A stretch of 53,964 nt of DNA. Origin: Candidatus Bathyarchaeota archaeon (GTDB taxonomy: Archaea > Thermoproteota > Bathyarchaeia > 40CM-2-53-6 > RBG-13-38-9). Shown in pieces: positions 34,835-43,175 of the stretch (the stretch's first letter is position 1; each line of letters starts with the position of its first letter). The translations under genes and the position numbers were made by a program. Below the pieces are notes generated by a model. It worked only from the letters and a program-made list of their open reading frames with translations, ran no database searches and was not told the origin of the DNA. The stretch covers positions 20,755 through 74,718 of the forward strand of contig JAGTQV010000001.1 of the NCBI GenBank assembly GCA_018397035.1. Reading direction: 5' to 3'.

Positions 34835-36068
34835 GTGTCTGAGGCACATAGCTCAACAGAGACTTCGCCAAGCCGTCCTCAGATAAGGTCTCGACGATGT
34901 CCCGTTCTGAGACGCCCAGTCGCACTTTCTTAGTTCTGCCGTACCTTCCAAAGTTCACAACTCGAGCATTCACTACCCCCATCATGTCGAGTTCACTTAT
35001 GAGGCCGCTGACCCTGCGTTGAGTCAGCGGATCGATCTTGCTCTCCCTGCAGAGTTCTTGGTAGACAGCATAGACATCTCCTGTCACAGCGTCAGTCGAC
35101 GAAAGACTGGCGAGGAAGAATACGCTCAGCAGTACCAGTTTCGAGTGAAGAGGCAACGACGCTAGGACTTCAGCTATCCGGTCGTGCTCCACTTTCCGCT
35201 GCGCCGCTCTGACATGCACCTCTTCAACCACACTCAAACCGTCTCTCTCAGCCAACTCACCCGCAATGCGGAGGAGGTCAAGAGCTCTCCTGGCATCCCC
35301 ATGTTCGCCAGCGGCAAGTGCAGCACAGAGTCTGGCAGCAGAGTCTCTGAGGCTACCTTCACAGAACGCCACCTTAGCCCTAGCCTGAAGAATATTGTAG
35401 AGCTCATCCGCCAAGTACGGCTTGAAGATAACCTCTTCTTCACCTAAACAACTGAGGACGCGCGGGTCTAGGAGCTCTTTAAAGTGCAGGTTGTTGGATA
35501 CGCCGACTAAAGCGACCCAGCCGTTGCTGAGAATCTCGTTTACCCTGGTGAGCTCGTACAGCAGGGAATTCTCTCCGCGACTCTTCACTAACGTGTCGAT
35601 CTCGTCTAGGACAATGAGGAGGCAGGCGTCCATCTTGTCTATTCCGTCTCTGAACCTGTCGAAGAGCTCTCCGATAGCTAATCCTGTAAAAGGAGCTTGA
35701 ATTCCAATGGAACGACATGCTTCCGCTAAGACGCGGTAGTTAGTTCCTGCAAGCTTACAATTTATGTATGTAAATCTTACTCGTGCACCTAGTTCGTCCG
35801 CTTTTCTCTCTAAGGCGTCGAGGACATGCCGGAGAACCGCCGTCTTGCCCGTTCCAGTCTTCCCGTAGACGAAGATGTTTGAGGGTTTAGACAAGGTTAT
35901 GGCGGGTGCCAGCATTCTTCCAAGTCGATCGAGCTCGTTTTGACGGTGGGGGAGCTCTTTCGGAACGTAATCATGCCTGAGGGCCTCTCTATCGCGGAAG
36001 ATCTTGCTTCCGCGCAAGAACTCCTCAAAGATGCCTTCGAGAGCCTCAGGACTAGGCAAGAACACCAC
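34794..36068 (-). CDS. cdc6: Orc1/Cdc6 replication initiator
   Basis: The 424-residue AAA+ protein has Walker A VYGKTGTGKTAVL (about 68-80), Walker B LLIVLDEIDTL, sensor 1 ALVGVSNNL and sensor 2 with GDARRALDLLR. A C-terminal winged helix (about 330-400, TQRRVSGLISELDMMGVVNARVV) binds origin repeats. It recognises ORB elements and loads the MCM helicase. The candidate origin lies about 3 kb upstream, beyond ppdK. The gene overlaps the DP1 gene tail to tail by 41 bp. Confidence 0.95.
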   Translation of the reverse strand: MVFLPSPEALEGIFEEFLRGSKIFRDREALRHDYVPKELPHRQNELDRLGRMLAPAITLSKPSNIFVYGKTGTGKTAVLRHVLDALERKADELGARVRFTYINCKLAGTNYRVLAEACRSIGIQAPFTGLAIGELFDRFRDGIDKMDACLLIVLDEIDTLVKSRGENSLLYELTRVNEILSNGWVALVGVSNNLHFKELLDPRVLSCLGEEEVIFKPYLADELYNILQARAKVAFCEGSLRDSAARLCAALAAGEHGDARRALDLLRIAGELAERDGLSVVEEVHVRAAQRKVEHDRIAEVLASLPLHSKLVLLSVFFLASLSSTDAVTGDVYAVYQELCRESKIDPLTQRRVSGLISELDMMGVVNARVVNFGRYGRTKKVRLGVSERDIVETLSEDGLAKSLLSYVPQTLRRFLVSERRCSR

Positions 36069-36124
36069 TGACAGCTCTGCAACTTCCCAGATGAATATTA
36101 AGAATTTCTGTACATCAGGCCAGA

Positions 36125-36142
36125 TGGAAAACGGTGGAAAAC
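36125..36142. repeat. TGGAAAAC direct repeat upstream of cdc6
   Basis: TGGAAAACGGTGGAAAAC contains two copies of TGGAAAAC; the second reads CGGTGGAAAAC, close to the ORB core CAGTGGAAAC. It lies in the 191-bp divergent gap between cdc6 and ppdK and might be a minor initiator site. Confidence 0.35.
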
Positions 36143-36190
36143 TAGATCTGTTCAGATTGACTCATAATACACAATCATCCTAGAGGAACT

Positions 36191-36250
36191 GATTATATAT
36201 TGCAATTCTATTTAGGCTAGGCCCGACCAAAGACTGTACCAGACGGAGGA
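36191..36250 (+). promoter_or_regulatory. Promoter and ribosome site of ppdK
   Basis: GATTATATAT (36191-36200) is a strong TATA-like box about 60 bp before the ATG at 36260. GGAGGA (36245-36250) sits 9 bp before the ATG and is among the clearest ribosome sites in the window. Confidence 0.6.
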
Positions 36251-36259
36251 AACTGTGGA

Positions 36260-38896
36260 ATGAGAATCTACGACTTCGAGGTGGGCGATGGAAAGAACAA
36301 GAGACTGCTGGGTGGAAAGGGGGCTGGGCTGTGTGAGATGACCAAGATAGGATTGCCTGTCCCGCCTGGCTTCGTCATTACAACTGAGGTTTGCACTCAA
36401 TACTATGAGCAGGACAGAAGGTTGCCCCAAGGCTTGATGGAAGAAGTCAAACAGCATATGTCTTCGATTGAAAAGAAGACTGGAAAGAAGTTCGGTGACC
36501 CTCAGAACCCATTATTAGTGTCAGTGCGGTCAGGGGCAGCACTCTCCATGCCCGGCATGATGGATACCATCCTGAATTTGGGGCTTAACGACGACACTGT
36601 AATGGGACTCATCAAGCAAACTGGTGATGAGAGGTTCGCATACGATTGCTACAGACGATTCATACAGCTGTTCTCTAGGATTGCTATGCAGGCTGACGGA
36701 GAGAAATTTGATAAGAGATTTGAGGACTACAAGAAGAGATATAATGCAAGATTCGATACAGATCTACCTGCAGCTGCGCTAAAGGAGATAGTGAAGGATT
36801 TTAAGAGGCTGTGCAGAGAAGAGACTGGAGTGCCGTTTCCTGAGGATCCCTATCGGCAGCTGGAGATGGCTATTGAAGCGGTGTTCAGATCATGGATGGG
36901 GAAGAGAGCCGTTGACTACCGCAAGTTCAACAAGATAACACCTGATATGGCCAGTGGGACTGCTGTCAACATTCAAGCCATGGTTTTCGGAAACATGGGA
37001 GCAGATTCAGCAACTGGTGTCGCCTTTACTAGAGATCCAGGTACAGGTGAGAACGTTTTCTACGGTGAATACCTTACGAACGCTCAAGGTGAAGATGTTG
37101 TTGCAGGAGTAAGGACACCAAAGCCCATAAGTGAAATGAGTAGAGAATTTCCAGAAAACTATGTTGAGCTGTGTAGAGTTCGGGAGATACTTGAAAGACA
37201 CTACAAGGAAGTCCAAGACTTTGAATTCACAATCGAGAAAGGAAAGCTGTATCTCCTCCAAACAAGAAACGGCAAGATGAATGCTGTAGCAACAATCAAG
37301 ACATCTGTAGACATGTGTCGTGAGGGGATAATCACAAAGGACGAGGCACTTTTAAGGATTAAGCCGGAACAGATAGAGCAGCTTCTTCACAAGACGATAG
37401 ACCCGAACTTCCCAGCGAAGCCCGTCGCAGCCGGCCTGGCAGCCTCACCAGGCGCCGCTTCAGGAAAAGTAGTTTTTGACGCAGATGCAGCTGCAGACCT
37501 TGGCTCAAAGGGCGAGAGCGTGATTCTTGTAAGAGAGGAGACTAAGCCGGAGGACATTCATGGATTCTTCGCCGCTCAGGGAGTCCTAACCTCAAGAGGT
37601 GGAAAGACCTCGCATGCAGCAGTAGTCGCCAGAGGAATGGGTAAACCTTGTGTCTGCGGATGTGAACACATAAAGATAGACAACCACCTGCGCACCTTCT
37701 CTGTAGGCGGAACCACGGTCAGGGAAGGGGATCTCATCACAATCGATGGAAGCACTGGCGCGGTCTACCTAGGCAAGGCGCCGACTGTTGAGCCGACACT
37801 GCCAAGAGAGCTTGAACAGATACTCCAATGGGCTGATGAAAAGAGGACTCTCGGGGTTAGAGCTAACGCTGATACTCCAGAAGACGCAAAGAAGGCAAGA
37901 GACTTTGGGGCAGAGGGAATTGGCCTATGCAGAACAGAAAGGATGTTCAACGCGACAGACAGGCTTCCAATAGTTCAAAAGATGATTCTTGCCGAGACAA
38001 GTGAAGAGAGAAGAGCCTTCTTGGAAAAGTTGCTTTCAATGCAGAGAGACGACTTCATAGAGATCTTTAAAGCAATGAACGGGCTACCAGTTACAGTTCG
38101 CCTTCTAGATCCGCCGTTGCATGAGTTCTTACCTTCTATAGAGGGCCTCCTGCGTGAGATTGCAGATATGAAGGCTCAAGGTCTTGATGTTACTGCGAAG
38201 GAGGAGCTCTTCAGAAAAGCTAGAGCTTTGGTCGAGGTTAACCCAATGATGGGTCACAGAGGAGTGCGACTCGGCATAACCAACCCTGAGATCTACGAGA
38301 TGCAGACTAGGGCCATAATAGAAGCTGCAGCCGATTTGCTCAAGCAAGGTTATGATGTGAGGCCAGAGATAATGATCCCTCAAGTCTCAATAGCCTCGGA
38401 GCTTGAGTTCATAAAGCGGAGATTGGAGAATGTTGCCCGACAAGTCATGGAGGAGAAAGGAGTCAGAGTTAACTACAGTTTCGGAACTATGATAGAGGTT
38501 GTCCGCAGTTGTTTGACTGCAGATAAGATAGCTACGTTCGCGGAGTTCTTCTCGTTCGGGACTAATGACTTGACGCAAGGAACATTTTCTTTCTCGAGAG
38601 AGGATGCTGAGAACAAGTTTCTGCCACGATATTTAGAGAATGGAATATTGCGATTCAACCCCTTCGAGACTATAGATAAAGAAGGAGTCGGTAGATTGAT
38701 GAGAATAGCTATACAAGATGGCAGGAAGAGTAGACCTAACTTGAAGGTTGGAATCTGCGGTGAACATGGAGGGGATCCTGACTCGGTCAGGTTCTGCAGT
38801 ATGATCGGGTTAGACTATGTCTCATGTTCAGTGTACAGGGTGCCAGTCGCAAGGCTGGCGGCTGCACAAGAAGTCAGTGTAGTCTCTGACATATAG
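36260..38896 (+). CDS. ppdK: Pyruvate, phosphate dikinase
   Basis: The 878-residue enzyme interconverts pyruvate, ATP and Pi with PEP, AMP and PPi. The N-terminal ATP-grasp domain has LLGGKGAGLCEM, VSVRSGAALSMPGMMDT and TLLQT-like LYLLQTRNGKM. The phospho-histidine is in the swivelling domain LTSRGGKTSHAAVVARGMGKPC. The C-terminal PEP/pyruvate barrel shows GLCRTERMF, NPMMGHRGVRLG, SFGTNDLTQGTFSFSRED and ICGEHGGDPDSV. Length is normal. With PckA in the same window it supports PEP formation in gluconeogenesis. It stands as a single gene with its own promoter. Confidence 0.97.
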   Translation: MRIYDFEVGDGKNKRLLGGKGAGLCEMTKIGLPVPPGFVITTEVCTQYYEQDRRLPQGLMEEVKQHMSSIEKKTGKKFGDPQNPLLVSVRSGAALSMPGMMDTILNLGLNDDTVMGLIKQTGDERFAYDCYRRFIQLFSRIAMQADGEKFDKRFEDYKKRYNARFDTDLPAAALKEIVKDFKRLCREETGVPFPEDPYRQLEMAIEAVFRSWMGKRAVDYRKFNKITPDMASGTAVNIQAMVFGNMGADSATGVAFTRDPGTGENVFYGEYLTNAQGEDVVAGVRTPKPISEMSREFPENYVELCRVREILERHYKEVQDFEFTIEKGKLYLLQTRNGKMNAVATIKTSVDMCREGIITKDEALLRIKPEQIEQLLHKTIDPNFPAKPVAAGLAASPGAASGKVVFDADAAADLGSKGESVILVREETKPEDIHGFFAAQGVLTSRGGKTSHAAVVARGMGKPCVCGCEHIKIDNHLRTFSVGGTTVREGDLITIDGSTGAVYLGKAPTVEPTLPRELEQILQWADEKRTLGVRANADTPEDAKKARDFGAEGIGLCRTERMFNATDRLPIVQKMILAETSEERRAFLEKLLSMQRDDFIEIFKAMNGLPVTVRLLDPPLHEFLPSIEGLLREIADMKAQGLDVTAKEELFRKARALVEVNPMMGHRGVRLGITNPEIYEMQTRAIIEAAADLLKQGYDVRPEIMIPQVSIASELEFIKRRLENVARQVMEEKGVRVNYSFGTMIEVVRSCLTADKIATFAEFFSFGTNDLTQGTFSFSREDAENKFLPRYLENGILRFNPFETIDKEGVGRLMRIAIQDGRKSRPNLKVGICGEHGGDPDSVRFCSMIGLDYVSCSVYRVPVARLAAAQEVSVVSDI

Positions 38897-38936
38897 AAGG
38901 TTGCGACGCCCACCCCTTCTCTTCCTGTGGAGACTC

Positions 38937-38971
38937 AAACTCTGCAAAGAGTTTATGTTTGATCTTTTTTT
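38937..38971 (+). terminator. Intrinsic-like terminator after ppdK
   Basis: AAACTCT-GCAA-AGAGTTT forms a perfect 7-bp hairpin (38937-38954), followed shortly by a run of seven T (about 38965-38971). It separates ppdK from the candidate origin. Confidence 0.6.
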
Positions 38972-39090
38972 GGAAAGAACTCTCCGTTTGATAATCCCTA
39001 AACAAATTATAAATGCCTTCCAGTCAAGAAAATGCTACCTGCAACTACAAGCGTAAAGACAAGCTCTGCCGAGACGCAACTCATTTCAGC

Positions 39091-39113
39091 GCTTCCAGTG
39101 GAAACGATGGGGG
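39091..39113 (+). promoter_or_regulatory. ORB element 1
   Basis: This element is 16 identical bases plus a matching G-run with ORB2 in inverse orientation; its G-run points inward toward the AT-leaning spacer. Confidence 0.75.
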
Positions 39114-39192
39114 ACAGGCCTGTGAACATCAATGAAAATGGTGCACACGCCGAAACTTACTTATGATTTCTATTCTTCAAATTCTTTTCCTG

Positions 39193-39341
39193 TTCACTAT
39201 CAGTGAAAGTCTCTGAAACCCCATTATTTCCACTGGAAGCATCCATTTTTCTCTTGGAAGTCCTAAAGAGGTATTCACTGTGTGAAGGCTTAACGGGAAG
39301 ACAAATAAGAGAGTTCACAACTATACGATTCACTTGTGAAT
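39193..39341. repeat. Three TTCAC...GTGAA palindromes
   Basis: Perfect dyads occur at 39193-39207 (TTCACTATCAGTGAA), 39274-39286 (TTCACTGTGTGAA) and 39328-39341 (ATTCACTTGTGAAT). They differ from the ORB dyad. The last two lie 78 and 23 bp before the TTG start of the winged-helix gene at 39364, so they could be its operators or additional origin-binding sites. Confidence 0.65.
39219..39240 (-). promoter_or_regulatory. ORB element 2
   Basis: Inverse copy of ORB1 sharing GCTTCCAGTGGAAA and ATGGGG. The C-run on the plus strand (CCCCAT) marks its inward end. Confidence 0.75.
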
Positions 39342-39363
39342 ATCGCCTCTTCGGTGCTCTTGC

Positions 39364-39759
39364 TTGGCTACACACCGTGTCAAGATCGAGTTCTACGACA
39401 AAGAAGGGATAAGGCATACTGTGGCCATCGAGGGTCACGTAACAAGAGAGAAGGTTGGAAGGATACTCGACTATATTGAGTTGATGGGTGGTACGAACGG
39501 CGGGCCTTTCAGCAGGATGGCCCAGAGGCCGACGCGCAGTAGGTTTGAGAGAACGTTAACAATAGTGCTTTCTCACTTTCCAGATAAGCCATTCACTTCT
39601 AAGGAAGTGCAGCAGACATACAGGTCTATCTACGGCGAGGATGTTCCGCTTAGCACTATATCAACGTACCTTTCTAGGCTTGTAGGAAGAGGGGTTTTGT
39701 CTCGAACAGGTACATCTTTCGAATGGAAGTATGTCGTCAGATCTGTCGGCTTTCAGTGA
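39364..39759 (+). CDS. Origin-adjacent winged-helix protein
   Basis: The 131-residue protein begins with basic beta strands (HRVKIEFYDKEGIRHTVAIEGHV), has a linker with GGTNGGPFSRM, and then a winged helix at about 62-125 (FPDKPFTSKEVQQTY...LSTISTYLSRLVGRGVLSRTG). The helix STISTYLSRLV is a likely recognition helix. The TTG start at 39364 is the first plausible codon; no ribosome site is evident. No family name is assigned. Its place directly beside the ORB elements suggests an origin or local regulator role, by position only. Confidence 0.75.
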   Translation: MATHRVKIEFYDKEGIRHTVAIEGHVTREKVGRILDYIELMGGTNGGPFSRMAQRPTRSRFERTLTIVLSHFPDKPFTSKEVQQTYRSIYGEDVPLSTISTYLSRLVGRGVLSRTGTSFEWKYVVRSVGFQ

Positions 39760-39772
39760 TTTATATTCACTG
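39754..39772. terminator. Hairpin between convergent genes
   Basis: CAGTGA and TCACTG form a 6-bp stem around a T/A-rich loop and include the stop codon of the winged-helix gene. It may end transcription from either side. Confidence 0.35.
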
Positions 39773-39783
39773 ATAAGATGCTC

Positions 39784-40272
39784 CTATCTGGATCCCTTTC
39801 CTCCTAAGAAAGCCATTAGGACTTCAGATAGTTCACGTGATACTGAATCTTCAAATTCTCTAAGTTCGTTCGCCGATATTTTTCTTCTCTCTTCACTATA
39901 TAACTTTAGGCGATTGCCAACCTCTAGGAATGGCTCCAGCTGGGGAGTTTCGAGAAGCCCAGTGTAACCTAGTAGAAAGACTGTGTAGATTGCCTCTGCA
40001 ATGTTCACTCTGGCTTGGGCTAGGGTTCTGTCGAAGGAGCCGCGGCTGACTGTGTCTCGGTCTGTTCTCAGTTTCGGCCTTTCAATGGATTTCTTCCTGT
40101 TAGGAAGCAGTTCGTCAGAAAGAAAGTCTATAAGAAGAGTTTCGAACTGTTTTTGAGTCAAACCACAGTTTTTGAGAAGGACCTTCACTATTGAGTCCTG
40201 AAGAGTCTCTTTTAGCATTTTTCTTACTGATTTCAGGTGTTCCAAGCCATCATCAGACTTTTCCTCAGTCAT
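39784..40272 (-). CDS. Hypothetical helical archaeal protein
   Basis: The 162-residue product is mostly helical and charged. Its middle SRGSFDRTLAQARVNIAEAIYTVFLLGYTGLL looks like a conserved block, preceded by an acidic/basic N-terminal helix pair and followed by EVGNRLKLYSEERRKISANEL. I cannot name a family. A short DNA-binding region with basic residues (NRKKSIERPKLRTDRD) is possible. Its start codon lies inside a perfect palindrome, which suggests self-control. It is convergent with the origin-adjacent winged-helix gene. Confidence 0.65.
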   Translation of the reverse strand: MTEEKSDDGLEHLKSVRKMLKETLQDSIVKVLLKNCGLTQKQFETLLIDFLSDELLPNRKKSIERPKLRTDRDTVSRGSFDRTLAQARVNIAEAIYTVFLLGYTGLLETPQLEPFLEVGNRLKLYSEERRKISANELREFEDSVSRELSEVLMAFLGGKGSR

Positions 40273-40293
40273 GCATACAATATCGTATGCATG
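40270..40293. promoter_or_regulatory. Palindrome over the start codon
   Basis: CATGCATAC-AATATC-GTATGCATG is a perfect 9-bp inverted repeat with a 6-bp spacer. The minus-strand start codon of the gene at 39784-40272 is its first three bases, so a bound protein or RNA hairpin would block start of translation or transcription. The rest of 40294-40449 shows no gene. Confidence 0.55.
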
Positions 40294-40449
40294 AGCATTA
40301 AATGTTTGATGTGAGACACCTCAACTCTATTGATACATGGGATGACCTATGAAAGTAGAGATTGCTTCTGGGGGTAATTAATCAGAAGCTGCAAACCCCT
40401 CCAATGTTGCATTAGGGAAATAGCAAGAAAAGAGTCAATCAGAGGAGTC

Positions 40450-41199
40450 AGAGTCGGTGACTTCTATCCCTGAGGGTGTCAATGACCTCAGGCCGGAGGT
40501 CCTTAAGAGTCGTAATGAGACGCCTCCTCTTTCCAGGCTCATCCAAATCAAGGCTTGTAGAGACCACCTCTTCGTCATAGTGCCTTTAGCAGGACTTCAC
40601 CGTTTGAGTTAACGAGGTGACTTCCTCCCCAGAAACGCAATCCATCCTCGATCCCTACCCTGTTAACGAAGGCCAAGATGATCCCGTTCTCGAGGGCCCT
40701 AGCTCTAGTCAATATCTCGAAGTATTCTCTTCTTGTTGAGGGGGAAACGGCAATGCAGAAGATAACCTCAGAACCCTCGAGTGTGAGAATCCTGTAGATC
40801 TCTGGGAAGTAGATGTCATAGCAGATTGTCAGGCCGATCCTACACTTCTTGACTTCAAAAGTCTTTGCTTCGTTGCCAGGTCGGAAGAGTGATCATTATT
40901 GCTGAATTGTATAATGTGCCCTTCACTGCGCCTTGAACCGGCATCCCAAAGATTATCGTCAGGTCGTTTTGCTCTGCGACTCGTCGAAGGGTTCTGACTG
41001 ACGGTCCATCCATCGGTTCCGCCAACTGGTAGAAGAAGTCTCGGCAGACATAACCCGTCAATGATAGTTCAGGAGAGACTACGAATTCAGTGTTTCTTAC
41101 CTTTGCCTCCTTCGCTATCTTCTGCATCATATCAATGTTGTATGACTTATCACCATTCTTGGGTGAGATCTGCGCAAAGGTGACGTTGAGGCTTCTCAT
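40450..41199 (-). pseudogene. Carbon-nitrogen hydrolase (nitrilase family), frameshifted
   Basis: The minus strand begins well (NVTFAQISPKNGDKSYN, then EFVVSPELSLTGYVCRDFF with the catalytic glutamate) through NSAIMITL near 40890. About 25 codons, including the region of the catalytic lysine, are then missing and the frame shifts to PGNEAKTFEVKKCRIGLTICYDIYFPEI with the catalytic cysteine. A second shift near 40580 leads to DEEVVSTSLDLDEPGKRRRL...LRDRSHRL and a stop. It lies after a broken nadE and may have been its glutaminase partner. Confidence 0.82.
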
Positions 41200-41308
41200 C
41201 TTCCCAAGCCTTTAACAAGTAAGTTTGGATAAGGACATAATACACGCTTGGCCTCCATATTCGCGATAGAAAATGCGGAGGATCCGACTCAACTTTGACA
41301 TATATCAG

Positions 41309-42249
41309 TCAAGCCTCTAGATTGGTTGAGTTAGGGATGTAGGGCAGCCTGAAGTCGTGGCCCACCGTCCTGAGGGACAGTTTAGGGGTGAGCGGCGGCC
41401 GCCTCTTATGCTCAGCAGACCTCCACCTACCATATATTTCACGGATGAACTCCTCAGAGGTGTTGAGTGCCTGAGCAATCTCTTCAGTCTTCCACCAGTG
41501 CTCTATACCCCAAAGGATCGGGTCTAAGAGATCATAGTCAGCACCTAGCTCATCCTTTGCGCTCTGGTCAGGCCAGAGATCGGGCGACGGAGCCTTACAT
41601 ATGATCTTTTGCGGTATCTGCAACACAGCTGCAATCTGCCGTACAGTTGTCTTATAGAGGTCTGCGAGCGGCTCTATATCGCACGCCCCATCGCCGTATT
41701 TCGTGTAGTCTTCGGGGATAAATCTCGATGAAACTTATCCTATCCGAGCATCATTTCACTCTTATCTGTAGTGCCGACGACGAGGCGCTTCATAGTGTTC
41801 GAGTAGTAGTAGAGGGTGACTGCACGGACTCGTGCCTTCAAGTTACCGATTGCAACCTTGTTCTTGGGATCAAAAGCTTCCAGATTTCCAGCAAAAGCCT
41901 TTATCATCGGGGTTACGTCAACTACTCTGAATTCCACATTGAAATTCTTTGCAACATCCTCTGCGTCCCTCATGTTCTCTCTGTTGCAGGTTTCCTCTTC
42001 AGGCATGCACAGCCCAAGAACCTTTCTAGAGTCGTCGAAAGCCCTCCCGCAAAGAGCGGCTGCAACGCTTGAGTCAAGTCCGCCAGACATTCCAACAACC
42101 ACCCCCTGTGCAGCAGCCTTTTTGACATAAGCTCTGAGGAAGTCCTCTATGTGATCAATCGCTTCACTAGGGTTCCTCAACTCCAAGAGGTCTCGACTTA
42201 ACCGCACAAACCATCCCCATATCCAAGCACTACATCTGAATGAAACCAC
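41309..42249 (-). pseudogene. nadE: NAD synthetase, frameshifted
   Basis: The first part reads well: VVVGMSGGLDSSVAAALCGRA with the ATP pyrophosphatase loop SGGLDSS, then KARVRAVTLYYYSN and VVGTTDKSEMMLG. About 35 bases starting with a TAG stop follow, after which the other frame continues TKYGDGACDIEPLADLYKTTVRQIAAVLQIP...WPDQSAKDELGADYDLLDPIL to 41309. The enzyme makes NAD from deamido-NAD and is normally essential, so another copy or a salvage route should exist. A start at GTG 42207 is also possible. Confidence 0.8.
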
Positions 42250-42351
42250 TTAAGGCTTAACTAAGCCAGCTCCTTAACAGCCCGAGATATCTTAATACTA
42301 GGTCATACTAGGTCTAAACGTATAACCTGCAGTGTACTGAGGAATCAGGAT

Positions 42352-43158
42352 TTGCTCGAGATATATCAGAAAATTACTGAACTTATAGATCGCGGCGAGA
42401 CCTTCGCCGTGGCGACGATAATTAGGGCAGAGGGCTCCACTCCACGTGGTGTGGGAACGAAGATGATAATTATGCGTGACCAGACGACCTATGGCACGAT
42501 CGGTGGCGGCTGCCTTGAGTCAGCAGCCATTTCTGAGGCTCTGAAAGCCCTTGAGGAGCAGAAGCCCCGTATCGTCAGCTACACTCTGGAAGAGGAGGAG
42601 AAGGGCGGAGTTGGAATGAGGTGCGGGGGGAAACTTGAACTATCCATTGAGTTGGTCCAGCCGGAGCGAGTGTTGATGATAATCGGTAGCGGACACATAG
42701 CCTCGGCGTTGACGAGACTGGGCAAACTTGTGGGCTTCAAGGTCGTAGTCCTCGATCCGTTTGCCTCAAAGGAGGAGTTTCCTGAAGCCGACCTTGTTCT
42801 AGCGAAGCCTGTTGACTCTGGAGTTGCTGAGGTGAAGATCACATCCCAAACCTACGTAGTGATAGTGACGAGACATCAGTATGACGAAGCGGCCTTAAGG
42901 GAGGTTATCAATTCTGAAGCCACCTACATAGGAATGGTTGGAAGCAAGAACCGCGTCGAGATGGCTTTCGACACTCTTAAGAAGGAAGGCGTAGCGGAGA
43001 GCAGTCTCAAAAGGGTATATGCGCCGATCGGGCTAGACATCGGTGCTGAAACACCTGGAGAGATCGCGACAAGCATAATAGCTGAGATTATTAAACATCA
43101 TCGTGGAGGGACAGGCAGAAACCTAGCCCTTTATAGGAGTTGCAGTTCAGTCCAGTAA
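42352..43158 (+). CDS. XdhC/CoxI family protein
   Basis: The 268-residue protein has the XdhC N-terminal domain (VATIIRAEGSTPRGVGTKMIIM, GTIGGGCLE) and the C-terminal Rossmann domain (LMIIGSGHIASALTRLGKLVGFKVVVLDP, then YIGMVGSKNRVEM and PIGLDIGAETPGEIATSI). Such proteins insert the molybdenum cofactor into, or sulfurate it for, xanthine dehydrogenase and CO dehydrogenase-type enzymes. No molybdoenzyme gene is near. The start is a TTG at 42352. Confidence 0.92.
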   Translation: MLEIYQKITELIDRGETFAVATIIRAEGSTPRGVGTKMIIMRDQTTYGTIGGGCLESAAISEALKALEEQKPRIVSYTLEEEEKGGVGMRCGGKLELSIELVQPERVLMIIGSGHIASALTRLGKLVGFKVVVLDPFASKEEFPEADLVLAKPVDSGVAEVKITSQTYVVIVTRHQYDEAALREVINSEATYIGMVGSKNRVEMAFDTLKKEGVAESSLKRVYAPIGLDIGAETPGEIATSIIAEIIKHHRGGTGRNLALYRSCSSVQ

Positions 43159-43175
43159 AAGGTTGGGTGTACTGA

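Larger units (their letters stand above)
39091..39240. other. Candidate replication origin with two inverted ORB elements
   Basis: ORB1 on the plus strand at 39091-39113 reads GCTTCCAGTGGAAACGATGG followed by GGG. ORB2 on the minus strand at 39219-39240 reads GCTTCCAGTGGAAATAATGG followed by GG. Both share the dyad TTCCAGTGGAA plus a G-string, the known archaeal origin recognition box form. They face each other across about 105 bp of AT-leaning DNA, the classic layout of Cdc6-bound origins. The 467-bp intergenic region 38897-39363 holds no gene. cdc6 is 3 kb away and PolD genes flank the area. Confidence 0.8.

Noticed and set aside
38996-39060. CCTTCCAGTCAAGAAA as a third ORB
   Set aside because: Only the TTCCAGT half matches; the TGGAAA half and G-string are missing.
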